This document shows positions 44,866 to 53,427 of a stretch of DNA of 64,000 nucleotides, piece after piece. The stretch comes from Fen-455 sp049523315 (GTDB taxonomy: Bacteria > Actinomycetota > Acidimicrobiia > Acidimicrobiales > Bog-793): the NCBI GenBank assembly GCA_049523315.1, contig JBEKMZ010000003.1, forward strand, positions 1-64,000, written 5' to 3'. Each line of letters opens with the position of its first letter. Position 1 is the stretch's first letter. The notes under the pieces are model-generated. The model was not told where the DNA came from. It ran no database searches and saw only the letters and a list, made by a program, of their open reading frames with translations. The translations under genes and the position numbers were made by a program.

Positions 44866-45828
44866 TCAGCCCCTGATCCGGTCCACGAGCTCGGGGACGA
44901 GATCGAACAGGTCGACGGATGTCCCGTAGTGGGCGACACCGAAAATTGGGGCCGCGGGATCGGTGTTGCAGGCGATGATCAGCTCCGCGCTACGCATGCC
45001 TTCGAGGTGTTCCGGGGCTCCCGAGATCCCGAGAGCGAGGTAAACCCTCGGCTTAACCTTCACGCCCGACTGCCCCACGTGGCGAGTCTTCGGCAGCCAC
45101 CCCGCGTCCACCACAGGGCGCGAAGCCGAGAGCGGGACGCCGAGGGCATCCGCGAGCTCGAGCACGATCTCGAGGTTGTCCTGCGACTCGATGCCTCGTC
45201 CTACCGAGACGAGCATCTCGGCCGAGGTGATGTCCACATCTCCCTCAGTCGCTTCGATCACCCGGCGTAGTGACATCCGCAGGGTATCGAGGCCGGGCGA
45301 TGGAGCTAGCCCCATGAACTCTGTCGTGACTGCCTTCGGGTCGGTCGATGTGGCGCAGGCGCCGCCCATGACGGTGGCGATCACGCGCTCGCCCGCAAGT
45401 TCGACGTCGGCGAGAACCTTCCCGCCCAGCATCTGTGCAGTGGCCACGATGGCACCGTCTTCGACCCAGAGATCACTCACGTAAGCCGCCAACGACGCAT
45501 TCCAGTGCACCGCGAGCGCCGCCCCGAGATCCAGGCCCACGGTCGCGTTCGACATGAGCAAGAGACGCGGGGACCGCTCTGCCAGCACCTCCAAGAGCTC
45601 GTGCTCGTAAGCCTCCGGGATGTACTGCGACAAGACAGGGTGTTCGACGCAGACCACGACGTCGGCACCGCCGAGTTGATCGGCGAGCTCTCGCGCTCCG
45701 AGCAGCACGACCTCGGTCGTCCCACCGAGCGCCAATGCGAGCTCACGCGCCTTGCCGATGAGCTCGTAGGTCCCGTCGGAGACTTGCGCTCCCGTGTGCT
45801 CGGCGAGAACCATGACGTTGTCGCTCAC
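44866..45828 (-). CDS. etfA: Electron transfer flavoprotein alpha subunit
   Basis: The 320-residue protein has the FAD-binding C-terminal half of EtfA: VSVGRGIESQDNLEIVLELA, ASRPVVDAGWLPKTRHVGQS, KVKPRVYLALGISGAPEHLE and IACNTDPAAPIFGVAHYGTS. The N-terminal half contains the alpha/beta domain with GLDLGAALAVHWNASL. With EtfB it forms a soluble FAD-containing electron carrier. Within this cluster it probably receives electrons from sHdr-LbpA chemistry and passes them to the EMO-like protein, which is inference. It starts seven bases after EtfB ends. Confidence 0.92.
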   Translation of the reverse strand: MSDNVMVLAEHTGAQVSDGTYELIGKARELALALGGTTEVVLLGARELADQLGGADVVVCVEHPVLSQYIPEAYEHELLEVLAERSPRLLLMSNATVGLDLGAALAVHWNASLAAYVSDLWVEDGAIVATAQMLGGKVLADVELAGERVIATVMGGACATSTDPKAVTTEFMGLAPSPGLDTLRMSLRRVIEATEGDVDITSAEMLVSVGRGIESQDNLEIVLELADALGVPLSASRPVVDAGWLPKTRHVGQSGVKVKPRVYLALGISGAPEHLEGMRSAELIIACNTDPAAPIFGVAHYGTSVDLFDLVPELVDRIRG

Positions 45829-45835
45829 TTGATGG

Positions 45836-46627
45836 TCACCCTTTCACCAGGCCACGTGTGCGAAGCATTCCCACGATCTGCTCGGCCACTTCCCCGGCAC
45901 TGCCGGCGAGCATCTCGGCCTGACCCGTCCTCTCGGGTAGGTGCAAGCGGCGCACGAGCACCTCGGTTCCCGCCGATGCCACTGGTGAGACGGCCCTCTC
46001 CTCGATGGAGCCGGACTGCATGGCCTGTTTGATCCGACTGATCGGGGCGTAGCGCGGGACCTGGCGAGCGGACTGGACACCGATCACTGCAGGCATCTGC
46101 ACCTCCAGCTCGTGTGACCGCCCGGCCGCGAACTCCTGTCGGACAATTATCGAGCCGCCCTCGGCCTCGATGCTCACGACCACCGACACGTGTGGGAGGC
46201 CAACGAGCGCGGCCAGCCTGGAGGGCAGCTGGCCGTCGGGGTCGTCACAGGCCTGCACGCCGGTGATCACCAGGTCGGCCGGCTCGGTCGCCAGGTATCC
46301 CGCCAGAAGGCGTGCCCGCTCGGACAGTTTGATTCCCGCTCGGAGCGGTTCTTTCCCGCTCGCGTCGGCGAGCTTGACCGCCGTGTCCGCTCCCTTGGCG
46401 AGCGCGGTGTAGAGGATCTGGTCGACCTCGGGGTCCGCGGCCATTCCGAGCGCGACCACCTCGGCCCCGTTCGCGTCCTTGATCAGCAGGGCCTCTTCGA
46501 GAGCCTGCGCGTCCCACTCGTTGACCACGAAGCTCAGATACTCCCGGTCGATCCCGGCCCCGTCCGCGGTTAGCTCGATCTCCTCCACGAGATCTGGCAC
46601 CGCCTTCATAGGCACCACGATTCGCAC
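45836..46627 (-). CDS. etfB: Electron transfer flavoprotein beta subunit
   Basis: The 263-residue protein has the EtfB pattern: MRIVVPMKAVPD, FVVNEWDAQALEEALLIKD, LVITGVQACDDPDGQLPSRL and VQMPAVIGVQSARQVPRYAP. The pattern lacks no major segment, so an active heterodimer with the adjacent EtfA is likely. The GTG at 46627 begins one base after the radical SAM gene ends, with an AGAGAGGTGAGC ribosome-binding site inside that gene. This ties the electron-transfer genes to the lipoate-assembly genes in one transcript. Confidence 0.92.
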   Translation of the reverse strand: MRIVVPMKAVPDLVEEIELTADGAGIDREYLSFVVNEWDAQALEEALLIKDANGAEVVALGMAADPEVDQILYTALAKGADTAVKLADASGKEPLRAGIKLSERARLLAGYLATEPADLVITGVQACDDPDGQLPSRLAALVGLPHVSVVVSIEAEGGSIIVRQEFAAGRSHELEVQMPAVIGVQSARQVPRYAPISRIKQAMQSGSIEERAVSPVASAGTEVLVRRLHLPERTGQAEMLAGSAGEVAEQIVGMLRTRGLVKG

Positions 46628-46628
46628 C

Positions 46629-47735
46629 TCAGCTCACCTCTCTACGCTCTTGTTTGACGAGATCGCCCAACCGCAGCTGCTCGCGGATCTCCTCGAGATC
46701 GCTCTCGGTGGGCGCAAACGGATAGTCACGGAAGGCCTCCGTGGGCCGGTACGACCCGTACGGCCTCGTGCAGCCCGGTGAGTGATCTTCGCCCGGGCAG
46801 CCGTTTGTCATGAACGCCGTCGCGTCCGTGACGACTGCCTCGAGGGCGCCGTGGGGCGCCCGGACACACGCGATCCCGCCTTGCTCGTCGAAGCCGAAGC
46901 TCCCCAGCTCGTAGCCTTCGGTCTCGATCAGATGCCTGGCGAGCTGCAGCCTGCGCCACCGGCGCAGAGGCGGCTTCGGCTGTGACGCCATGCGCGAGCC
47001 CGGCTCCGGATTGAAACAGAAAAGGTAGGAAAAGACCTCCCGGTCCCGCAGCTGGACGAACAAGGAGACCAGGTCGCGATCGGTCTCACCGAGACCCACG
47101 AGGGTGTGCACGTTGACCTTCCAGGGCCCGAAGATCTCCCGGGCGTCGGTCACGATCTCCCAGTACTTGTCCCACCTGAGCCCGCCAGCGGGGACGTCTG
47201 TGCGGGTGCTCGCGAATAGTTCCTCGGTTACGGCATCGAGTCCGACGCCGATCATGTCGACGCCAATCGACTTGAACTCTTCGAGCCCCCGTCGTTTGAG
47301 CGTCGGCGGCGCAACGAGGATCGATATCGGCGTCCCGACGCGCGCAGCGATCCAGCGGGTGATGTCGCAGGTGTCGCGGTACGCCCGGCCGTGGGTGACC
47401 ATCGAGATGCAGACCCGCGTGAGGGCCGGCTCGAAACGCGCCATGCGCTCTACGAGCTCATCGGTGCGCACAAGCGGCCACTCGACCCTGATGAACGACT
47501 TGTCCTCGTAGTTGCCCGGGCGGCTCCGGGCGAGCCCGCAGTAGCCGCAGCCCGAGCGGCACCCCTCATCGTAATTCAGAAGGATGTTGATGCCACCGAA
47601 CTCGAAGTCTCGACCGAACCGGCCCGAGCGCATCCGCAGTGCGATAGCGCTCGCCATGGAAACTCTTACGTACTCCGGGCTGGTTCGTGTCACGGCGAGC
47701 GCTGACGGCGTGAATGGGACTTGGCGGACGGCCAC
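46629..47735 (-). CDS. Radical SAM protein, lipoyl synthase half (LipS1/LipS2 type)
   Basis: The 368-residue protein has a radical SAM cluster motif CRSGCGYC in NYDEGCRSGCGYCGLARSRP, followed by a TIM-barrel pattern (MVTHGRAYRDTCDITRW; KSIGVDMIGVGLDAVTEELF; VNVHTLVGLGETDRDLVSLF). In lipoate pathways without LipA, two such proteins, LipS1 and LipS2, insert the two sulfurs into a protein-bound octanoyl group. The other half is encoded at 48890. I lean to LipS2 but cannot be sure. The start could be GTG 47735 or ATG 47657, just before the conserved part. Confidence 0.75.
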   Translation of the reverse strand: MAVRQVPFTPSALAVTRTSPEYVRVSMASAIALRMRSGRFGRDFEFGGINILLNYDEGCRSGCGYCGLARSRPGNYEDKSFIRVEWPLVRTDELVERMARFEPALTRVCISMVTHGRAYRDTCDITRWIAARVGTPISILVAPPTLKRRGLEEFKSIGVDMIGVGLDAVTEELFASTRTDVPAGGLRWDKYWEIVTDAREIFGPWKVNVHTLVGLGETDRDLVSLFVQLRDREVFSYLFCFNPEPGSRMASQPKPPLRRWRRLQLARHLIETEGYELGSFGFDEQGGIACVRAPHGALEAVVTDATAFMTNGCPGEDHSPGCTRPYGSYRPTEAFRDYPFAPTESDLEEIREQLRLGDLVKQERREVS

Positions 47736-47828
47736 GTCGCCTGCCCTTAGCTCGGATCGGTGGGCGCGGGTGCGCCCGGAGCGACCGGCGCTCCGACGAA
47801 GGAAGCGGAGCCCGCGGCCCGAACCGGC

Positions 47829-48893
47829 TCAGGCATCGGAACCTCGCGAGCTTGCGCCCGCCTCAATGATGATCTCGACGAGCTGCGCGGCGCTGACGCC
47901 GAGCGCGTCGGCCGCACCCGAGCGGGCAACCACGTCAAGGACAGAGGCGTGATCGAGGCGCCGCCAGCGCAGTCCCGACTCCATGGCCGCCATTTCGGGC
48001 GGCAGCTCGTTGAAGTCCCCGACCACCATCGCGCTCTTCACGAGCCCGCAGTGGGTGGCGAGATAGATCCTGGCAAGCCCGGCCGGCGTCTTCAACATCG
48101 CCGAGCCGCTGGCGTCGTCGGCAACGCTCCGCTCGTCGAGCCAGGACTGTGACCCGTAACGGCTGATGGCGAGGGCATTCGCGAGGGCCTCCTCCTCGGC
48201 GTCTACAAGGGCGGGGTCGAGATCCACTTCGAAGCCCGATTCGAAGCCCTTCGCGATGAAGGGTCGAATCCTCGCCGCGTCCCAGACGGAGCCCGTCTCG
48301 GCGGACACCGTCGTGATGCGCTCGCTCACGGCTGCAACGGCCCTATCGGCCAGCTTGGCTGCTGGTATCCGTAGCACCTCAAGCATGAGCCCGACGTCCA
48401 GGTGGGCGAGAACGCTCGCGTGGAAGATCATCGCTCCGGCCTCGTCGACATACAGGCCCAGCCCGGCGATCTTGCGACCGGCGACCTCGAGGTCGTTCTT
48501 GCCATGAAAGCTCGCCGTGATGCCGAGTTCGGCGAGACCTGCTACAAGCCCGTTCGCGAGCGCCGCGATGGTCTCCCGGGGGCGCTCACCAGCACGACAC
48601 CTGTCCAGGTACGCGACGCCCAGCTGTCCGGCGCCCATCACGATGGCGCCGCCGCCGGTCAAGCGTCGGCTGACTTGCGTGTCGGTGCGGCGGCAAGCGG
48701 CGAGATCGACCTCGGCGTTCAGGTTCTGGTATCGGCCGATCAGCGCGCAGTGGTCCCGATAGCTATACAGCCGGAGCGTCGGCGCGCTCTTCTGTGCCTC
48801 GTGGCGATAACGGGCCATGAGGGCCTCGTCGAGGGCAAGGCCCTCCGCGGCGCCGACACCGTCATCGGCCAAGAGCCGCCATGCTCCGCTCAC
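47829..48893 (-). CDS. Lipoate-protein ligase with C-terminal domain (sLpl(AB)-like)
   Basis: The 354-residue protein has the ligase core motifs RRLTGGGAIVM (lipoyl-binding RRxxGGG), ALIGRYQNLNAEVDL and GKNDLEVAGRKIAGLGLY with the catalytic-site lysine. A C-terminal LplB/Lip_prot_lig_C-like part of about 110 residues reads KTPAGLARIYLATHCGLVKS. Such two-domain ligases are the dedicated enzymes that load LbpA in sHdr-containing organisms. It overlaps the next radical SAM gene by four bases. Because a second ligase-like gene exists at 50331, the two may act on different LbpA proteins or different acids (octanoate or lipoate). Confidence 0.85.
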   Translation of the reverse strand: MSGAWRLLADDGVGAAEGLALDEALMARYRHEAQKSAPTLRLYSYRDHCALIGRYQNLNAEVDLAACRRTDTQVSRRLTGGGAIVMGAGQLGVAYLDRCRAGERPRETIAALANGLVAGLAELGITASFHGKNDLEVAGRKIAGLGLYVDEAGAMIFHASVLAHLDVGLMLEVLRIPAAKLADRAVAAVSERITTVSAETGSVWDAARIRPFIAKGFESGFEVDLDPALVDAEEEALANALAISRYGSQSWLDERSVADDASGSAMLKTPAGLARIYLATHCGLVKSAMVVGDFNELPPEMAAMESGLRWRRLDHASVLDVVARSGAADALGVSAAQLVEIIIEAGASSRGSDA

Positions 48894-49870
48894 GATCCCA
48901 CCTTCACCGCGTTGAAGCGGCTCTCGGATTCCCCGCTCCAGGTGAGAGAACAGCAGTACTCGAAGAGCCTCGGCGTCAGACCGCGCGACCTCGCGTACTC
49001 GATGGCGCCCTCGGCCGGATAGGCGATGCCGTTCAGGCCCAGGTCGATGGCGGCCTCGTCGAGCTCGCGCTTTTGGGCGCCGAGCGGGCGTGCACAGCCG
49101 AGGTTGATGCTGGTCGAGGGAACTGCGAGGCGAGCGGTAGCAAAGAAGTCCGTGACCTGGTCGACCGGCGGCGGTGCCAGATGCTCCATCGGCGTGCCGA
49201 CGAGCGGCACGAGCACCACCAGGATCAGGGTCGACACCTGGTACTGGGTAAGCATCTCCAGCGCTCGATGCTCGCCCAGAAACTGGCCATAATGCAGCCC
49301 GAGCACGATGTGGGGCAAGATCCGCAGCCCATGGTCGGAGAGGAGCTGCAGGGACCGGCCCACGTCGACGACGGTGAGGTCCAGGTGGTAGACGTCGCGC
49401 AGCGTCTCGTCAGCCCCTACGACATCGAGCATGACACCGTCGACGCCCGATGCCGCCAAACCCTCGGCGAGCTCTGGTGAGACGAGGCCCGAATGAACGA
49501 TGACCTTCATTCCGAGCTCTTCACGAATCCGCGGGACGTGGCGCAGATGTCCCAACAGCGGCACCGCTCCGTAGCGTGTCGAGCCGCCGGAGACGAGTAT
49601 CCCCTCGCTTCCCTGCTCACGGAGCTGTGCCGCGAGATCGAACAGGTCGCTGCCCGCCCTTACCGAGACCATGCCGCCCAGCACCTTGGCCTGACAGTGG
49701 TCGCAACAAAGCGCGCACGCCCTGCCCGTGACCGACACCGCCAAGAAACGGCGCGAGCTCGCGGGGACCCACTCAGAGGTCTGCCAGCGCTTAAGGCCCG
49801 GGGCGTAGAAGTCCATCACGTCGGGGAAATTCGACCGCCGCAGCGCGCTGGGCGATGCCGCCGTCGTCAT
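48890..49870 (-). CDS. Radical SAM protein, second lipoyl synthase half (LipS1/LipS2 type)
   Basis: The 326-residue protein has the radical SAM motif CALCCDHC in VSVTGRACALCCDHCQAKVL. It has SEGILVSGGSTRYGAVPLL and late conserved HIVLGLHYGQFLGEHRAL and TSINLGCARPLGAQKRELDE. It pairs with the radical SAM gene at 46629 as the two-part lipoyl synthase that replaces LipA. I lean to LipS1. Three vicinal cysteines (CCSL at the end and CC in the motif) are unusual and may bind an auxiliary cluster, the sulfur donor in lipoyl synthesis. Overlaps of four bases with both neighbours show tight coupling. Confidence 0.78.
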   Translation of the reverse strand: MTTAASPSALRRSNFPDVMDFYAPGLKRWQTSEWVPASSRRFLAVSVTGRACALCCDHCQAKVLGGMVSVRAGSDLFDLAAQLREQGSEGILVSGGSTRYGAVPLLGHLRHVPRIREELGMKVIVHSGLVSPELAEGLAASGVDGVMLDVVGADETLRDVYHLDLTVVDVGRSLQLLSDHGLRILPHIVLGLHYGQFLGEHRALEMLTQYQVSTLILVVLVPLVGTPMEHLAPPPVDQVTDFFATARLAVPSTSINLGCARPLGAQKRELDEAAIDLGLNGIAYPAEGAIEYARSRGLTPRLFEYCCSLTWSGESESRFNAVKVGS

Positions 49871-50331
49871 TCGGCGATGATCCCGCGAAGGCGGTAGCCG
49901 GCGATCTTGGCGGCGAACCAGGCGGTCACCTCAGCAGGGTCGCTGAGCAGCCCATCAAGTTGAGCGCCTTCCGAGCTCACGCTCGCCTCGATCAACCAGC
50001 CCTCGCCGTACGGGTCCCGCTCGGCCAGGCCCGCGTCGAGTGCCACCGCCTCATTCACGGCTTCCAGCGCACCGGAGACCGGGCTCAAGAGCGGGCCGAC
50101 GAACTTGGCGGCTTCGAGCTGACCGAACGGCCGGCCCGCGCTGAGATTGGTCCCTATCGCGAGGAAGGACAGCTGTGCCAAGGTGCCACTCGTCTCGATG
50201 CCGAGCGGGTCCATGCCGATCCTCACCCGACCCGACCCGCTCACGAGCACCCACATGTGCGACTCTGGCTCATAGCACCTGTCGAGTGCGAGCGGGAAGC
50301 CTTCCACCAAGATGAGCTCAGCCTCTCCCAT
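49867..50331 (-). CDS. Lipoate-binding protein LbpA (GcvH-like), second copy
   Basis: The 154-residue protein has a divergent GcvH fold: LDRCYEPESHMWVLVSGSGR, GMDPLGIETSGTLAQLSFLA, then GQLEAAKFVGPLLSPVSGAL with K76 as the predicted lipoylated lysine, and AERDPYGEGWLIEASVS. The sequence around the lysine (LEAAKF) differs from VESGKW of the first copy, so the two proteins are not simple duplicates. Its ATG overlaps the upstream ligase stop as ATGA, so it is translationally coupled to a ligase on one side and a radical SAM gene on the other. Confidence 0.85.
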   Translation of the reverse strand: MGEAELILVEGFPLALDRCYEPESHMWVLVSGSGRVRIGMDPLGIETSGTLAQLSFLAIGTNLSAGRPFGQLEAAKFVGPLLSPVSGALEAVNEAVALDAGLAERDPYGEGWLIEASVSSEGAQLDGLLSDPAEVTAWFAAKIAGYRLRGIIAE

Positions 50332-51359
50332 CAGAGCCTCCCTGGATCTGCGGCCGCGAAGACTGCGGCCACGCGGCGAGCCGGCTCACCGAAGCCGGCT
50401 AGCACTTCTGCGGCAGAGCGCAAAGGGACCCCGGTGAGGGCGTCCTCGACATGTCGGATCGATCCATTGAGTCCCGGGTCGTGCAGCCGCACCTTGTCGA
50501 GCGTTCCCCGGACGACGCTGGCGCTGACACTCGCACTCTTCCAGGCCGCGGCGAACGTCCAGACCCCGGCGCGCACCTTCACTTGTCGCGCTCTCGGAGC
50601 GGCGTCGCCTGCCGAAGACGGCCGGTTCGGGCCCGCAAGCCATTCCTCCGCCTCGAACGTCTCGTCAAGCTCGGCGAGAGTCGTCTCCTCGCTGACGGTC
50701 AACTTTCCAGCGCCGGGGACGAGGCCTAGTGCGGAGCCGTACGCGCTCGTCAACCCAGCCTGGAAAACGGCCGGATCAACCGGGGTCGCATTGACGAAAC
50801 GGCGCATCAGCGCCAGCGTCTGATCGCGCTGGTTCCGATCGGCGAGGGCTAGCACCCTAGTCGCCCGGTCATGGTCGAACCGCTCGATCAAGTTCCCGCA
50901 CACCACGACCGCGTCTTCGATCTGACCTGCTCCGTGCCCGCAGATCTTGGCCTCTCCGACGCAGATCTCCATCTCCTCGTCGAGCACAGCTGGCACCCCG
51001 GCCGATCGAAAGGCCGTGACGGCCGGTTCGAGCAGCAAGCGCAGCGCCTCGCGCCGAGCCTGCGGCACGGCGCGAGCTGGCAGGCAAATCTGGAACAGAA
51101 GCTGGTCCCGGTCCAGATAGACCGGACCTCCGCCCACCATCCGACGCAAGATCGGCAGACCCTTCTTGCGGCAGTATTCGTGGTCCAGCTCTTCCACCTG
51201 GCGGTGGTAGCCGAGGCAAACGTACGGAGCCGCCGGGCGGGTGAACGACAGCGTCGCCGGAGCACCCGCCGAGACTCCGTGAGCTATCGCATGCCAAAGG
51301 GTCTGGGAGCGCAGCGGCGAGCAGCTGCCAGAATCGATGACGCGCAGCGGCTCAACCAT
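50331..51359 (-). CDS. Second lipoate-protein ligase-like protein
   Basis: The 342-residue protein belongs to the biotin/lipoate ligase superfamily. Motifs are APYVCLGYHRQVEELDHEYC, RRMVGGGPVYLDRDQLLFQ (RRxxGGG) and GEAKICGHGAGQIEDAVVVC containing the conserved lysine. A C-terminal domain of about 100 residues includes KVRAGVWTFAAAWKSASVS and resembles the accessory domain of LplA. It may load octanoate or lipoate onto LbpA. It overlaps the HdrC2B2 gene by eight bases. Which of the two ligases serves which LbpA is unknown. Confidence 0.82.
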   Translation of the reverse strand: MVEPLRVIDSGSCSPLRSQTLWHAIAHGVSAGAPATLSFTRPAAPYVCLGYHRQVEELDHEYCRKKGLPILRRMVGGGPVYLDRDQLLFQICLPARAVPQARREALRLLLEPAVTAFRSAGVPAVLDEEMEICVGEAKICGHGAGQIEDAVVVCGNLIERFDHDRATRVLALADRNQRDQTLALMRRFVNATPVDPAVFQAGLTSAYGSALGLVPGAGKLTVSEETTLAELDETFEAEEWLAGPNRPSSAGDAAPRARQVKVRAGVWTFAAAWKSASVSASVVRGTLDKVRLHDPGLNGSIRHVEDALTGVPLRSAAEVLAGFGEPARRVAAVFAAADPGRL

Positions 51360-52659
51360 CCTGCGTGCCCCCGCCCATCGCCTCGTCGACGAGCTCTATG
51401 ACATCGCACACCCTGAGCTCCTCGTGACCGGTCGCCTTTGCTGCATCGCTGAAACGCGAGACCTCATAAGGACAGCAGACCGCCAGCACATCGGCGCCGG
51501 TCTGAGCAGCCTCGCGGACCCTGCGCTCGGAGAGCCTCTCGGTCGTGTGGTCCCGCGTGAAACCGTCCAACCACATGCCGCCGCCCCCCCCTCCGCAGCA
51601 ATAAGCGTTCTCCCGGCAGCGGCTCATCTCGACCAGCTCCAGACCCGGAATCGCCTCCAACAAGGCCCGGGGGGCGTCGTACTCGCCGTTCTGCCTGCCC
51701 AGGTAGCAGGGATCGTGGAACGTCACCTTCGCTCTCAGCTCCCTCGCCCATCGGATATGGCCGACGAGCGGAGCGAGGAGCTGTGTGTAATGCAGCGCGG
51801 CAAATTCGTGGCCGCGCCTAGGGTACTCGTTGACGAAGGCGTTAAAAGCGTGGGGATCGGGTGTCACGATCCGCTCGAACTGGTATTTCGACAGCACCGC
51901 CGCCACATCTTCGACCAACGCGTCGAACAAGCCCCTCTCCCCGGCGAGCCGTTGCGAGTCCCCGAGCGTCTTCTCCTCCGGACCGAGGATCGCCCAGTCG
52001 AGACCAAGGGCGGAGGCCACTCTGGCGAATGCTCGGGCGGCGTCCTGGCCACGGGGGTGGAAGCTCCAATAGTCCTCCACATAGAAAAGGACATCCACGG
52101 GCCCTGGCTGTTTGCCGAGGATCCTCACCGGGACGCCGGCGCTGTCTGCCCATTGTGCCCTACGTCGCTGGTTCTGGCCGAGCGCATTGCCGTGCCGGAA
52201 GGTCTTCTCCAAGACGTCTTGCAGTTCGCCGGGCACCTGCGTGCCGGCCAAGGCGGCCTCGCGCATGGCCGGCATGATCGAGATCATGTCGACCGCCTTG
52301 GGACAGACCCGCAGGCAGTTCCCGCAGGTGGTGCACAGCCAGAGGTCGGCGTCGGCCAACAGCTCGGTGCCGGTCTGGACCTTGCGGTGGATCTTGCGCG
52401 GGCCATAGTCCCCCACCATGTCGACCGGGCAGACCGCGTCGCACTTGCCACAGCCGAAGCACCACTCCAGGGACTCTCCGCCCGAGAGGGCTGAGATCGA
52501 GGCGAAACCGTCCGGGCCATAATCGGTGAGAACTCGAGGCTCGAACATCCGGTTCCACATCCCCGGCAGGTCCACCTCGCGTCCGGAAAGTGTCGATGCG
52601 ACCGTCACCTGCTCTTTCTCCAGCGCCACGGGCGGGACCTTCCGGCCACTTACGGGCAC
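51352..52659 (-). CDS. sHdrC2-B2 fusion (Fe-S/CCG heterodisulfide reductase-like subunit)
   Basis: The protein has 435 residues. The N-terminal HdrC-like part has two 4Fe-4S motifs (Cys 67, 70, 73, 77 and 109, 112, 115, 119). The C-terminal HdrB-like part holds two CCG-type segments (HDPCYLGRQNGEYDAPR; YCCGGGGGGMW) and CCPYEVSRF. In typical shdr operons C2 and B2 are separate genes after hyp. Here the position directly after hyp and the domain order show a natural fusion. The second half is similar to the last third of the EMO-like protein at 42701 and probably arose from a common HdrD-like ancestor. Confidence 0.88.
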   Translation of the reverse strand: MPVSGRKVPPVALEKEQVTVASTLSGREVDLPGMWNRMFEPRVLTDYGPDGFASISALSGGESLEWCFGCGKCDAVCPVDMVGDYGPRKIHRKVQTGTELLADADLWLCTTCGNCLRVCPKAVDMISIMPAMREAALAGTQVPGELQDVLEKTFRHGNALGQNQRRRAQWADSAGVPVRILGKQPGPVDVLFYVEDYWSFHPRGQDAARAFARVASALGLDWAILGPEEKTLGDSQRLAGERGLFDALVEDVAAVLSKYQFERIVTPDPHAFNAFVNEYPRRGHEFAALHYTQLLAPLVGHIRWARELRAKVTFHDPCYLGRQNGEYDAPRALLEAIPGLELVEMSRCRENAYCCGGGGGGMWLDGFTRDHTTERLSERRVREAAQTGADVLAVCCPYEVSRFSDAAKATGHEELRVCDVIELVDEAMGGGTQDG

Positions 52660-52662
52660 GGC

Positions 52663-53415
52663 CTAGGCCTCCGGCCCTTGAACGCCGAGCAGGCGGCGGA
52701 CGATGTCGGGCAGCGACGGGATGACCCGGGTGAACTCGCGGGTCACACGCATCTGCAGGATCGTGTGCATGTACACCCCGTACACAACGGCCATGAGGAC
52801 ATCCATCCCGAACAAGCCAGCACCAGCGACGGAGAACCCGGCCGCCCTACAGGTCTCCTCGGCAAAGGCCGTCGCCCGACCGACGCTCATGTAGACCGCA
52901 CCCCTCGTGGCTCCCGGGCTGCGCTCGAGTTCACAGTTGGTCAAAAGGCCTAGCGCCCCGGTTCCCGCGCCAGGGTCCCAGATCCACCTGGTCCATAACC
53001 AGTAACGCGCGGGCTGGGTGAAGTGCAGCAGCTCTGCTGGGAGATCGATCCCGGCGCCTGATAGCTCGCCTATTGAGCCGTCACCGCCGAGCGTGGCGTC
53101 GAAAAGGTCGATCCGCTCCGCCACCGGCGCGCCTGCATCGAGGAGCCGAGCGATCGCCCCTGCAAGTCGCTCGGGTCCGACAGCATCGACGATCCGGTCC
53201 GCGCGCCTTCGAGTTGCGAATACCCAACGCAGCACTTCGCGCAGCTCGGCGCGATCGAGCTGCGACGGGTCGTCTGACAAGAGCCCGCGAAGCGAAGCGG
53301 CCTTGCGCTGCAGGCCGGCAGTGATCACCAGCAGGTCGCTCTCGCCGATTCGGTCCATCGCCTCGCGTTGGAGATCCAGCGCGGTCGGGCTGGCGACAAC
53401 GGGACCGGTGACCAC
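52663..53415 (-). CDS. sHdr cluster conserved hypothetical protein (hyp)
   Basis: This 250-residue protein lies exactly where shdr operons carry the gene named hyp, between shdrA and the C2/B2 genes. It is cytoplasmic without a signal peptide, Trp-rich near ARYWLWTRWIWDPGAGTGAL, and has a small glycine/alanine-rich hydrophobic segment GLFGMDVLMAVVYGVYMHTI. The N-terminal half is helical. No catalytic motif is visible. It is presumed to be a subunit or assembly factor of the sHdr complex. Spacing is 12 bases to shdrA and three to the next gene. Confidence 0.82.
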   Translation of the reverse strand: MVTGPVVASPTALDLQREAMDRIGESDLLVITAGLQRKAASLRGLLSDDPSQLDRAELREVLRWVFATRRRADRIVDAVGPERLAGAIARLLDAGAPVAERIDLFDATLGGDGSIGELSGAGIDLPAELLHFTQPARYWLWTRWIWDPGAGTGALGLLTNCELERSPGATRGAVYMSVGRATAFAEETCRAAGFSVAGAGLFGMDVLMAVVYGVYMHTILQMRVTREFTRVIPSLPDIVRRLLGVQGPEA

Positions 53416-53427
53416 GAGATCGTCGCC

